Source of the DNA: Pyrenochaeta sp. MPI-SDFR-AT-0127
Taxonomy: Eukaryota; Ascomycota; Dothideomycetes; Pleosporales; Cucurbitariaceae
DNA: 64,000 bases
Direction of reading: 5' to 3'
Assembly (NCBI GenBank): GCA_020747015.1
Contig: JAGTJM010000026.1
Span: 248,001 to 312,000 of the forward strand
Shown here: in pieces, positions 20,366-32,055 of the stretch
Position numbering within the stretch: position 1 is the stretch's first letter
Layout of the letters: every line of letters begins with the position of its first letter
Notes under the pieces: generated by a model
Databases searched by the model: none
The model's input: the letters and a program-made list of their open reading frames with translations, nothing else
Told to the model about the DNA's origin: nothing
Translations under genes and position numbers: made by a program

Positions 20366-23300
20366 GAGCAATCGCAGTGGTTGAGGATCGCAGTGTTGTG
20401 TGAATGCGACGGTGGTGTAAGTGGGATGGTTTGGCAGGAAAGGGAGTAGTAGTAATGCAAGGAAAGAGTCTTCGTTCCCAACAGCTCACCTTATTATATG
20501 CAAGCGCCCCCGTTCTTGCGCAATGATGTCTTGTGTTTGGTCGAGCTTGCGCTTGCCCTGTGCTGAAAACGGATCAGGTTCGAGTGGGTGAATGGCATGT
20601 GAAAGTCGTCTTATCGATAAGAAAAGTAAATTCCTAAGCGACGTCTGATTTGCATGCGAACGTCACTCTCCTCCGCGTAGTGCCATGTCACAGATTCAGA
20701 TTGCAAAATCACCGAAGCGCGCCAGATGAAAGAAACATGTCACAATTAATCTGCAGCCTCAGCCCCCAGCTCTCGTTTGTTCCATGCGTGCCCCGCGCAT
20801 CAATCTACACAGTGCATATCAAGAAAGTTGCGACATTGGGCGAGGCGTTGACGCGGAGGCCTGCAAGGCGTGTGCTCTGGCATGTGAAAGGCTGGCTTTG
20901 GCCACTCAGGTGGCGCCGACGTCACGATAAGGTCCGCTATTTGATGCCCACGGCTCGCATCCCGTTGGCGAACTATCAAATAGAGGGCCAATTAGCTTAC
21001 ATTCCGGACGCACGAAAGCGTTCCTACCGGTGCGACTGCCCTGGAAGCGAGGGATTACCGCGGACGCGGAGCCTTGTCTTGTCAATGGGCATGGGTGCGT
21101 AAGGTTGACGGTAGAGGAGCGGAAGATCCGGGTTACCTCGTAAAGCAACTGTTCGGGTGGGATATTAACTTCGTTCGTACTCGAGGCGATACCACACTCT
21201 CGGTGTTGACGCTGTGTACACCTTCTCCGATAACGTCGTACCTGTATACACATACCATCAACAATACCCAGATTGATAATGTGACGGGTGACATCCTTCA
21301 GCCTCGGATACTTTCGGAAGCCGTTCTATCACAGTCGAAGCCTGTTAAACACTGGCTCCTTGAGGCGCCATTGCGTGCGCGCTTCCTTCAAGGTATCCGC
21401 AGTCCTCTCACGGTGCTTTTCAATTGGCCATAGAACCCTACAGACGCAGCGCAATTCGTTTGATCGGTCGCCGTCATGCACTCTTGTGGTACGAGCCGCA
21501 AATGTATAGCGAAGCAGAGCCGGGCGTTGCGTTACAGCGTGCGTCAACGGCAGCAATTCAAACGTTGTTGAGAACATTCTAAGAAACGAAGGCTTCGATA
21601 TGGCATGTGAAAGTGGAGCCCGCTACCCCTTGTTTGCTCTATCAGAAAATCGATCGAATGCCGAAGTTTGGCCACAGGGATGAGTGTGCGATTCGTGATT
21701 CGTGCAGGCGCTGATGGAGCTTATTCATCCCGCCTGCCAAATTAGGCATTCCAGTTTTTCTCTGCGGCTGAACCTCACAAAAGGTCGTCCCCTCCGAATC
21801 ATTTCACAATTTCTGGCATGGCGAGGGATGCAAGCTGCATTTATTGACAGTCAGAAGCTACCGAGCCACTTTGGTGCCGCGGCATGGCGACAACATTGGC
21901 CCTCGTCAATTGAGCATTCCGACGATAAGGCGGAATCTGCGGGAAGGATCCCTTAAGTGAGGTAACGCCACCTTCACGAGCTCAGCGCTTTCACGTGCTT
22001 ATGCAACTGTGGCTGATTAGCCTTGCTAAGCGAGTGTGATTCGCATTGGTGATCGACGTGTTGTTGAGGTTAGTTGGACTACATGCGTTTTCGTGAATGG
22101 AACTGAAAGCGGGTGCGAGACGGTCGCTGTCTTGCCTCGTGTAGCGTAACACGTGTGCAAGACTACATGGCTGTAGGGTATCGTCGATGAATTGCTGTTA
22201 CGACATTCCCGAGGACTGCCGACGATGCATCTAGAGATCGAATGAATGGTTCAATCTAGCTCTATGCTGCTCCCAACGGAATGCTACACTGAGTTAGATA
22301 CTTCGGCCCACGGCATTTTATGAACAGGACTCTTCCACCAGTACTTCAAAGAGAGTAGAATGGCAGATTCAACTCCGAACCCTCTCTTCCTTCAGTACCT
22401 GGTTGACCTTTGACCCTTGGACCCCTCCCTGACTTCAACGTCTCCGCAGCTCTTCCCTGACCCCAGCCCGTTTCTCCGCTCCCCCTCTGCATGTCGGGTG
22501 GTAATCTAGCAGCAGACCCCAGTCCGAGGACATCTTGCTCGCTCCCTTCGTCATTTAACAAAGCGCTCCCGTTGCCCCGGCCAGAGTGGCAAGCAGGAAC
22601 GGATCGTCATCGCTGTTGCTGACCTTTGGGTGAAAGTTTATCGCTGCGCCCCCACGGAACGAGGACCCAGATCAGATGTTGGATGAGGGGGGTATCTGCC
22701 CGCTGGCCGACTTTATCGCATGCATGGAGTCACTCTAACCTGACAAATGGCGTGACGAAACGAAGGCGCAGTCCATGGGTCAGGGTGAAGAGACTTGATT
22801 GCGTCCTCGTACCGCTTCTGTTTCTTGAACTTGATCCGTCATTAGACGGCGTTCGGTGCTTACATGGTCGGCGTTACCTGTTTGAATGCTTGTAAAGGTA
22901 GTTTTAGTCTCAAATCACACCACAGGTGTAAGACCCGACGCAAACCTCATTACAAGTCCTACTCACTAGAGAAAACTAGCATCGGCGAATAGGCCGAGTG
23001 GCGGCTGGATACGTTTAGTGAGCTTTGTATGTTCTATTCTCGATCCTCGATGCTTATGACATGGGTATTCACTCGAATTTGAGCCACTTCACTTGGCACA
23101 GATGCCTTGTGCAATGTTACTGAACAGTGCCGAACCGTTTGTCGGCTTGGGTATTGTTACCCGTCGAAATCGGATCGATTCTTTGTTGAGACCGCGGAAC
23201 TCCTATGCTGGCTATGTGGCAACATATGCTTGCAAGAACGTTTGAACTAGCAAATAATTACACGGGATGATGCTCAGGCCCGCGGGCTGCGTGCCACGAA

Positions 23301-24400
23301 GCATAGAACAAGTTCCTGCAATATACGGGTTCTATCAAGATCACAAAAGTATATGGGGCATCAGAATGTCAAGAGCAAGGTTGTATTGTCATCATGTAAG
23401 AATGCACTGAGTAACACTGTAATGAACTCGAAGTGTAAATATAACTCGCAGCTCGGATGCGTTTTGTTTACTGGCTATTTCCGCGGAGATTGCGGACAGC
23501 ATACTCATCTTCGAATAATTTCCAACTTAGTTCCAAGAGCCCGTATAAAATTTCCCACGAGCGGGACCGGTAATAATGACGGCGTACGCCTACGTCAAAA
23601 GGCAATACTGACCAAATCGATATGCCATGCTTCATGGTGACAAGCACCTTGTTAGTCACAACCATGAAATCACGGGTGCGAATACGAGCGATGCCGTGGA
23701 GCCTGAGTAGCTTCACATATGTGCAAGTCTATTCAACGGACATAATATAGTGTACAGCTCAAAAGCCACAGCAGCGTGTTTTTGAAGCCGAGGAATTGCA
23801 TGCCACAACAATCAACTTTTGCGGAGAGCAGTTAAATGAAGTGTGGAGTAGAAGGAATATTGGCATGGACGAAAAAAAAGTTCACGCGGGCCATGGCCTC
23901 TCACATGTGGGATTCATATGCAACCATGACTGCATGATTTGATACCAGGAAGACGGACGGAGATTGTTTTGAAGGCAAACCAGGGCTAGGAAAGGAATGA
24001 AAACCTACAGTGCCGTGTATACTACGTTGAATGGCTACAGGGAGTGGCCACTAAAGACTTACAGGTATCAATCAGGATAGGGTTGCGTACAAGTCTTACC
24101 GTTTGCAGATGGCATGTCTTTGGTGTGTTCCGGTTAGCAGCCCCAAGGGCCATCATACGACAACGTCCTATGGAAGATGTAATGATCACAAACTGCGCAG
24201 CTGGTCGGAAGAAGGGTGCATTAATACATATATTCCAATACTATGGAGTCTGAGTAAACTTACATTTAGCATGAAGAGAAAGTCACTCCCAAGTCCAGCT
24301 GTCCGTGATAGCGCCAAAGATCCACAACCTGGGTCTAAATCTGGAAAAATATCAATGTGTTTGCACCGAGTCGTCGCATGCTCGTTTTCGCATCCAACCC
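20366..24400. other. About 4 kb gene-poor gap
   Basis: Between the perilipin start and the PRP3 stop. Open frames are short, overlapping and without family marks; base composition is near 50% GC, so it is not an AT-rich, heavily RIP-mutated island. A pyrimidine-rich patch lies at about 22370-22500. No tRNA, transposon coding remnant or terminal repeat recognised. It may hold perilipin regulatory DNA or a non-coding transcript. Confidence 0.5.
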
Positions 24401-25930
24401 TCATTGCAAGCTCTTCGCAAGCCACCACAAGCTATCGAGTTTGGCCCGGCCAAGCGTCTCACGAGCCTCGCCAGCGGTCTCGCACACTCTTGAACCCCAT
24501 TTGCGGAATGATCGTTGCTTGACTTCACCTTCAAAGATGAGAATGCACTTGTTGGCCGAATGATCCTTCGTATTTCCTTGATCGTCGAGTGATTTCAGCC
24601 AATGTGGATCTGAACTTTGTTTCTCTGCTTGTGTTTCGGTCGGTGGGGCATTATCTTGCCAGTTGATGCGGTGGAGCATGAGCTTCTTGAATTTGTTGAT
24701 TGCATATTGGCCTCCCTCAACAACGACAAGATTGAACTCTGGATTGAAGAGGGTTACACCAGTCAGTGCAAGCTGTTTGCCATTGTTGTCGATTTGGAAG
24801 CGATGCTTGCCGAATGCCAGTGTGTTGATCTTGAATGCGCACATGTACAGACCTTTTTGTGCGTCCTTTTCCTGGTTGGCAACGAGCTTGGCGTGCTCTT
24901 GTTCTTTGGTCAGCTTCCGCTCTTCATTTGCAGTGACATGGTCGTCGTGGCGCTGTGCGATTTGTGACTCGACGAGCATTTCTACAGCAGTAGGGTCCGC
25001 GATGGCTTGCTCTCCCATGACACGCATCATATTTCCACGCTTGACCTTGGGTGGCGGAGGCGGCTCCAGACCGAGACGGATCTTGGCTTGGTGCTCTTTC
25101 AGATCTGCTGCACGACGCATTCTCCGCAACTTGGCTTGCTCCTTGGTGGTGAGGTACATAGGCTTCACTTCGACCAGACGCTGGTCTTGCGGTGCTTTGA
25201 GCAGTGGGGGGTGTTGTACGTAAATGGTGATGATGGAGTCATCGCTCTCAATTTTGACCTTATCAGGCTCGTCGATGCAGTCGTAGTTCTTGTCTGGCAC
25301 AATGCCCTCGTCCCACCACTCAATGTCTGGGGGAGCCTGTACGAGGAAGCCACGCTCACTGTTCTCATCTAGGCCGGCGCGGCGGGCTTTTATTGCCAGC
25401 ATCTTCTTAATCTGTTCCAGCCGGCTCTGGGCACGCAGTTTGGAGGCCTGGTCGAGGTATTTCCCACGCTCATTGAAAACCAATACTCGAGGACCCCTCC
25501 CTTTGGCCAAACCCGCCGCCTTGGGGTCGAAGTAGGGGTTCTCTAGCTCTTCATCCTGTTGCGTTGGCTTTGGTGCACTTTTTGGCTTTGCTTCGACCTT
25601 TGGTGTCTCTGCACGGCGGTTCCCCAGCGTTGTTGCGAAGCGCGGACCAGTGGATTCAGGTGCCGGCGATTTGGCCTCAACTTTCTCGCCCTTCAATGCC
25701 GCCATCCTCGCTTTCATGGCCTCAAGCCTAGATTGGGCGTCACTGGCCGGTGCAGCTGCGGGAGGAGGTGCTGATGCGCCATTGGTATTTGCCCTTTGCG
25801 CAGCGACCCTGGCCGCGATTTCTGCAGCCTTTGCTCGCGCAGCAGCGATTGCATCGGATGCTTTGGTACGCTTCACATCGCCAGTTGGGCCTTGGCCCTC
25901 GGGATGTGGGCGTTTCTCCACCATCGTCAT
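24401..25930 (-). CDS. prp3: U4/U6 small nuclear ribonucleoprotein PRP3
   Basis: A component of the U4/U6.U5 tri-snRNP that binds U4/U6 snRNA in the nucleus. Intronless, 509 aa. The N-terminal part is Ala/Lys-rich (AIAAARAKAAEIAARV). The PRP3 domain covers NPYFDP, DIEWWDEGIV, YVQHPPLLKAP, LTTKEQAKLRRMRR and EPPPPKVK(R)xNxMRV-like PPPPPKVKRGNMMRVMG. The C-terminal DUF1115-type domain holds FNLVVVEGG and INWQDN followed by WEG-like ILIFEGEVKQRSFRKW. MTMVEKRPHPE is the first in-frame ATG. Divergent from RPA190. Confidence 0.96.
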   Translation of the reverse strand: MTMVEKRPHPEGQGPTGDVKRTKASDAIAAARAKAAEIAARVAAQRANTNGASAPPPAAAPASDAQSRLEAMKARMAALKGEKVEAKSPAPESTGPRFATTLGNRRAETPKVEAKPKSAPKPTQQDEELENPYFDPKAAGLAKGRGPRVLVFNERGKYLDQASKLRAQSRLEQIKKMLAIKARRAGLDENSERGFLVQAPPDIEWWDEGIVPDKNYDCIDEPDKVKIESDDSIITIYVQHPPLLKAPQDQRLVEVKPMYLTTKEQAKLRRMRRAADLKEHQAKIRLGLEPPPPPKVKRGNMMRVMGEQAIADPTAVEMLVESQIAQRHDDHVTANEERKLTKEQEHAKLVANQEKDAQKGLYMCAFKINTLAFGKHRFQIDNNGKQLALTGVTLFNPEFNLVVVEGGQYAINKFKKLMLHRINWQDNAPPTETQAEKQSSDPHWLKSLDDQGNTKDHSANKCILIFEGEVKQRSFRKWGSRVCETAGEARETLGRAKLDSLWWLAKSLQ

Positions 25931-26363
25931 TGAGGTGTGGATGATGTGACGAGGTGGTGGGCGAGATTATGCGGCTCGTCCTTGGAAGGCTGCGGAGGTC
26001 GCGGGGGTGTCGTTGAAAGGTCTGCCCAGGTGCGTATCGCTCCTGCAGAGAGGTGGTGAGGGCGACTTCACTGCATGTAAGCAATTTCGGAGGTCCGTTG
26101 CGACTTTCGGGGATGCGGTCGGGCTCGAAGATGTTGTTGGTGGTGATGAGTGCGCGACTCTTGCTGTCCAAGGAGATGGGTGACGCGAAATCCAAGGCGC
26201 CCGGGTAGTCACGTGTTCTGGTGCGCCGGCTAAACCCTGGGCGAACTTTTTCTGGTCCCAAAAAAACTCCCCGCAGCTTTTGAGCTTCTTGCCATTGCTG
26301 AATGTCTTTACACGCCAATTATTGAAAAGGCAGGCTTAGCACTCTGGGAGTAGTGTCGCCAAC
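25931..26363. promoter_or_regulatory. Divergent promoter of PRP3 and RPA190
   Basis: 433 bp between two divergent housekeeping genes. No specific site is called. Confidence 0.4.
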
Positions 26364-29300
26364 ATGAATACCCATCAGCCGACGTCTTCCGCAATCCAAG
26401 GCGTCGAGTTTGGCTATCTCGCTGCCAGCGACATTCGAGAGCTCTCGGTGAAGCGCATAACGAACCCGACAACCTTCGATACATTACTGCACCCTGTATC
26501 AGGTGGTCTACATGATTCCGCTCTAGGTGCCTTCTTAGACAACCCGTAAGCTTGACGCTATAAACAACACAATTTCAAGATTGAGAATTACCTACTGACC
26601 ATGTTGTGAAGATGCTCAACATGCGGTCTAACAACAATGGGTGGCTGTCCTGGCCACTGCGGCCATATCGAGCTCCCCGTTCCTGTATATCACCTCACAT
26701 TCCTGGATCAGCTGCTGCGACTCCTTCGCGGCAAGTGCGTCTACTGCCATCAATTCAAGCTTGCTCGCGTACAAATCAACGAATTTGTGTCAAGATTGAG
26801 ATTGATACGGTGTGGCTTAGTGCAAGAAGCGAATGAAATGCATGAGCACATCGACATCAACAAGGGCAAAACTGGAAAGCGGAGCGTGGAGGACTCGGAA
26901 TCAGACGATGACAACGAGGACATCATCGGACAGCGGAACAACTACGTGAAGCGATGCATGAAGCGGGCTGGCATCTCGAAGCACGACGCACGGTCAATCA
27001 AGGAGAAGAATGATACGATCGCGGAAGCTCGCCGATTAGTTCTCAAGGACTTCTATACCCAACTGGTAGCAGGAAAGAAGTGCAAGAACTGCCAAGGTGT
27101 CAACCCGACTTTCCGTAAGGATCGAGGCATCAAGGTCTTCCGAAGAAACTTGAGTGCGAAAGAAAAGGCGCAAATGGCTCAGGCTGAGAAGCGCATGCAA
27201 AATCCTCTGGACATTCTGGCGCGGCGGGACGCGAAATCGAAGAAGCAGCCAGTGCACGCAGATGAGGGCGTGGCGGACCTGGACCCAGAATCCGAGGAGG
27301 ACGAAGTTATGGACATGGACGACATACAAGAGGCTGACGGCTCGCTTGTGGCCACAGAAGCAGGAACAGCACGGAAATCGAGAACGGCAGTCGATGCAGC
27401 AGACAGCTCGCAAGAGTACATTACAGCAGCAGAAGTGAAGGCCGCCATGACGCTACTCTTTGAGAACGAATCCGACATGGTGCGGCTATTGTACAACCCC
27501 TATGGTACCAAGTCTCTTGTGGACGTGAGCGCAGATATGTTCTTTATGGAAGCAGTGATCGTACCGCCCAACAGATTCAGGATGGAGGACAAGACTGGAG
27601 ATTCCATCGCTGAATCGCCAAAGAATACGCTCTATAAGGGCATCCTCAACGCCTGCGATTCCATGCGCCAGATTAGCAACGAGATGAAGGGTCAAGAGAA
27701 TGAGGCTGGGTATCGTCGCCGCAACTTTGATGATCTGCAGACACAATGGGTGAACCTTCAGGGTGCTGTGAATGCGTTGATTGATAGAGATGCCAATCCG
27801 GTGCAGGGTCGCGGCGCGGTCACTAACGCAGATGGTATCAAACAGCATCTCGAAAAGAAGGAGGGTCTCTTCCGCAAGAACATGATGGGAAAGCGTGTCA
27901 ACTTTGCCGCTCGCAGTGTTATCTCTCCCGACCCGAATATTGAGACTAACGAGATTGGCGTTCCTCCTGTCTTCGCCATGAAACTTACCTATCCGGAACC
28001 AGTTACGAACCACAACTTTTACGACCTAAAAGAAGCTGTACTCAACGGCCCAGACAAATGGCCTGGAGCACATGCTATCGAGAATGAGTTTGGCCAAGTG
28101 ATTGCACTTCGGAAGAAGAATTACGAGGAGCGACTGGCTTTAGCAAATCAGCTCCTGGCGCCTTCAAGTTCATATGCCAACGGTTCGAAGAACAAGAAAG
28201 TGCATCGTCATCTTAACAACGGTGACGTCGTGATTATGAACCGACAGCCGACACTGCACAAGCCGTCTATGATGGCACATCGAGCTCGAGTTCTTCCTGG
28301 TGAAAAGACAATTCGAATGCACTACGCCAACTGTAACACATACAATGCCGACTTCGACGGAGACGAGATGAACATGCATTTCCCACAGAATGAACTCGCT
28401 CGTGCCGAAGCCATGACTGTCGCAGACACAGACCATCAGTATCTCTCTGCAACTGCAGGAAAACCTTTGCGTGGTCTTATTCAGGATCATATTTCCATGG
28501 GTGTCTGGCTAACCAACAAAGATACATTTTTTACTAGAGAAGAGTACCACCAGCTTTTGTATTCCTGTCTGAGGCCCGAGGACGGCCACACCACATCTGG
28601 CAGGCTCGAGACTGTTGCGCCTACGGTCTGGAAGCCCCAACCCCTGTGGACTGGGAAACAGATTATCACCACTGTTTTGAAGAATATCAAGCCCGCCGAG
28701 TACCAAGATTTGACGCTCACATCCAAATCATCGACCACCGGGAAATTATGGGGAGCAAATAGCGAGGAACAGACAGTTATCGTTAAGGATGGCCAATTGC
28801 TTTGCGGTATCATTGACAAAAGTCAGATTGGTCCCGCAGCGGGTGGATTGATCAACGGCATATATGAGGCATACGGGGAGACCATCGCCGGGCGAGCTTT
28901 GAGTATCATTGGACGACTATTGACGAAGCTACTCCATATGCGCGCGTTTTCTTGCGGTGTCGAAGACCTTATCTTAACAGAAGAAGGAGAGAGGGCTCGT
29001 TTGGAGGCGCTCAAGCAGGCAGAAAATGTTGGCTTCGAAGTGGCTTCAAAGTATGTTACTATGGACTCTAAGCAAATCGACTCGACCAATCCAGAATTAC
29101 AGCGCCGCTTGGAAAGCGTCTTACGAGATGACACCAAGCAGCACGGATTGGATCTGCTAACGAACACTGCGAACGGCAAGATCTCGACTGCAGTGACCGC
29201 CGCCTGCTTACCAGAAAGGCTCATCAAACTCTTCCCGAAGAACCAAATGCAAGCAATGACAGGCTCCGGAGCCAAGGGCAGTCAGGTTAATGCTAACCAA

Positions 29301-31763
29301 ATCTCTTGTAACCTTGGCCAGCAGGTTTTGGAAGGTCGGCGAGTTCCTATCATGGTCAGTGGTAAAACTCTGCCGTGTTTCAAGCCTTTCGAGACAAGCG
29401 TTCGCGCAGGTGGCTATATTGTCAATCGCTTCTTGACCGGGATCAGGCCACAAGAGTACTACTTCCATATGATGGCTGGTCGAGAAGGTCTCATTGATAC
29501 TGCGGTCAAGACATCACGATCTGGGTACCTGCAACGATGTATTGTGAAAGGGATGGAAGGCCTCCATGTGGAGTACGACACGTCCGTCCGCGACTCGGAC
29601 GGCAGCATGGTTCAGTTCCTTTACGGTGAAGACGGTCTTGACACCACAAGACAAAAGTACCTGAACGACTTCAAGTTCCAGGCGCAGAATTTCCTGTCCT
29701 TGGCTCAAGCTTTGCAGACCCAAGAAGCTTTTGCACAAGTGTATAGTCCCGAGGCTTCTGATCACAATAAGCGAGCTTCAAAGAAGGCTCGCAAGGGAGA
29801 CATCACAGCAATGGACCCTGCGACGGCCGTTTACACACCGTCGCGACACAGTGGCAGTACCTCTGAACTGTTTCTGCAAGCGAAGAGAGAGGTAAGCTCG
29901 GTATCACCTGGGCATCCAACCAATGCTAATAGTGAACAGTATTGTGAGAGCAACCCCGATAAGCTTCTCAAGAATAAGAAGAAGGATCCAGAGGGTGAAA
30001 TCCTTAAAAAGAGTTTTGAACAAATGCTCGATCTCAAGTATCTTCGCTCGTTGGTTGAACCTGGTGAAGCCGTCGGCGTGGTGGCCGGCCAGTCTATTGG
30101 TGAGCCTTCGACACAGATGACGCTGAACACATTCCATTTGGCTGGTCACTCCGCAAAGAACGTCACCCTTGGTATTCCACGTCTGCGAGAAATTGTCATG
30201 ACTGCTAGTGCGAAAATCTCAACGCCAGCCATGCAACTATACCCTCACCCAGAGCTTTCAAAGGAGGACAATGATAGGTTTGCGAAGAGCATCACTCGTC
30301 TGCCACTCTCTGCAGTGTTGGATAAGGTTACTGTGACTGAGACTTCTGGCCCTGGCACTCAGTTCAGCCAAGCAAGGAGCTACAAAGTCCGGTTAGACTT
30401 TTATCCGGCCAAGGAGTACACCCAAGAGTACGCAATCAAGGTGCGAGATGTTGCGGAGTCGATTGAGCAGAAATTTTGCCCACGTCTGCAGAAAGCCATC
30501 CGAGTCGACCTCAAGAAGAAGGGGGAGAATAAATCGCTATCCACAGCGAACTCTTCATCACTCCCTGCTATTGGTGAAGGACTACGCTCAATTGACCAGC
30601 AAATGACCGGCGAACCTGATCCAGCGGTTGGTAACGAAGGTGGCCCTGAGGACGAGGACAGCGATGATGGCGAAGGAGAGGGCGACGCAGATCACGCGAA
30701 AGCACGTGGAAGGCGTGAAGACAGCGTGGGTTACGAAGAACCAGAAGAGGAGGAACAGGCCATCAACGACAACCTCGACCGAGAAGATGGTAGTGAAGAT
30801 GATGAAACCTACGGCGGGAGTCCGAAGGCTTCTCGCGCAACAACACCAGACCAAGACTCCGACGACGAAGATGAACAAATGCTTGTGCCCACCGATGAAG
30901 CTTCGGATATTCGTCGCGATCGCATATGCAACAAGAACCCTGACATCTTTGACTTTACCTTCGACGACCGAAAAGGCGCCTACTGCGAAATTACCTTTGA
31001 GTTTCCCACTGCCACGCCCAAGCTTCTTATGCTGCATCATGTAGAAGCCGCAGCAGAATTTGCGACCATCCACGTCATTCCTGGTATTACCGCTGCCTCT
31101 TATGCATCTATTGACGTCGATGAACCCGTTATTAACACTGACGGTTCCAATATGATCGCCATGCGCGAGTACGGACATATAATTGACGTGAACCGCATTT
31201 TCACCAATGATATCGTTTCTATGCTACATCTTTACGGCGTAGAAGCATGTCGCGCAACCATAGTCCGCGAAATGCATGGCGTTTTCGCTGGTCACGGTAT
31301 CAGTGTCGACCAGCGCCATCTCAACCTCATCGCTGATACGATGACCAAGGGTGGAGGCTTCACACCTTTTAACCGTATCGGGCTGAAAGGCAATGTCAGT
31401 CCATTCATGAAGATGAGCTTCGAGACAACAGTTGGTTTCCTCAAGGATGCTGTTCTTGAGCGAGATTGGGATGAACTCAAGAACCCTAGTGCACGGATTG
31501 TGGTCGGCAGACTGGGTGCTATCGGGACTGGCGCGTTCGACGTACTGGCGCCAGTCACCGTTGTTGACCCATTGAAGCAGAGCATTGAGGATGTGCAGGA
31601 GGCTATTGAGGAGAGCAAAGAGCGTGATGCAGACGACGATTTTACTATGAACGATGCCCAAGACGTAGAGGATGTTCTTGCTGATGCCGAAGAAGAAGCT
31701 GTCGCAACACAAGAATTGCCCAACAGAAAGAAGTCGAAGAAGCATAGGCGGAGCAGCGAGTAG
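26364..31763 (+). CDS. rpa190: RNA polymerase I largest subunit RPA190
   Basis: The catalytic subunit that synthesises 35S pre-rRNA in the nucleolus. Exons 26364-26545, 26612-29891 and 29940-31763 give 1761 aa. Exon 1 and 2 join to rebuild DNP-CSTCGLTTMGGCPGHCGHIE, the clamp zinc motif. Other marks are the second CxxC pair (CVYCHQF; CKNCQG), RRNFDDLQTQWVNLQ, GKRVNFAARSVISPDPN, the active-site NADFDGDEMNMHFPQ with its Asp triad, and the bridge/trigger region GREGLIDTAVKTSRSGYLQR. An acidic loop near residues 1370-1460 is typical of Pol I. The second intron (29892-29939) has a multiple-of-three length and no stop, so its retention would add 16 aa; GTAAGC, a GCTAAT branch and CAG support splicing. 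Confidence 0.97.
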
Positions 31764-32055
31764 TTAGTGGGGCTATCTTGATTATCATGTATGTTACGTC
31801 GGCGTTAGAAGTGGCATGGCATAGTGGCGTTTTCATTCTACCCTGCAATTTGAGCTGTGTAATATCCTATTCCGAGCATTTATGCATGAATGAAAATTGG
31901 AATCAAAACATTGAAAGAACAGCATTGTGATGTAGCTGTCGCGTGATGAATAGACGCACACTTGCGTTCATAATCGAGATCATCTCCGTTGGGTTGTGTG
32001 GAAGAAGTGTGAGATAAAAATGGTTAATCGTATACTTTTGCAGAGGCGGGTATTT

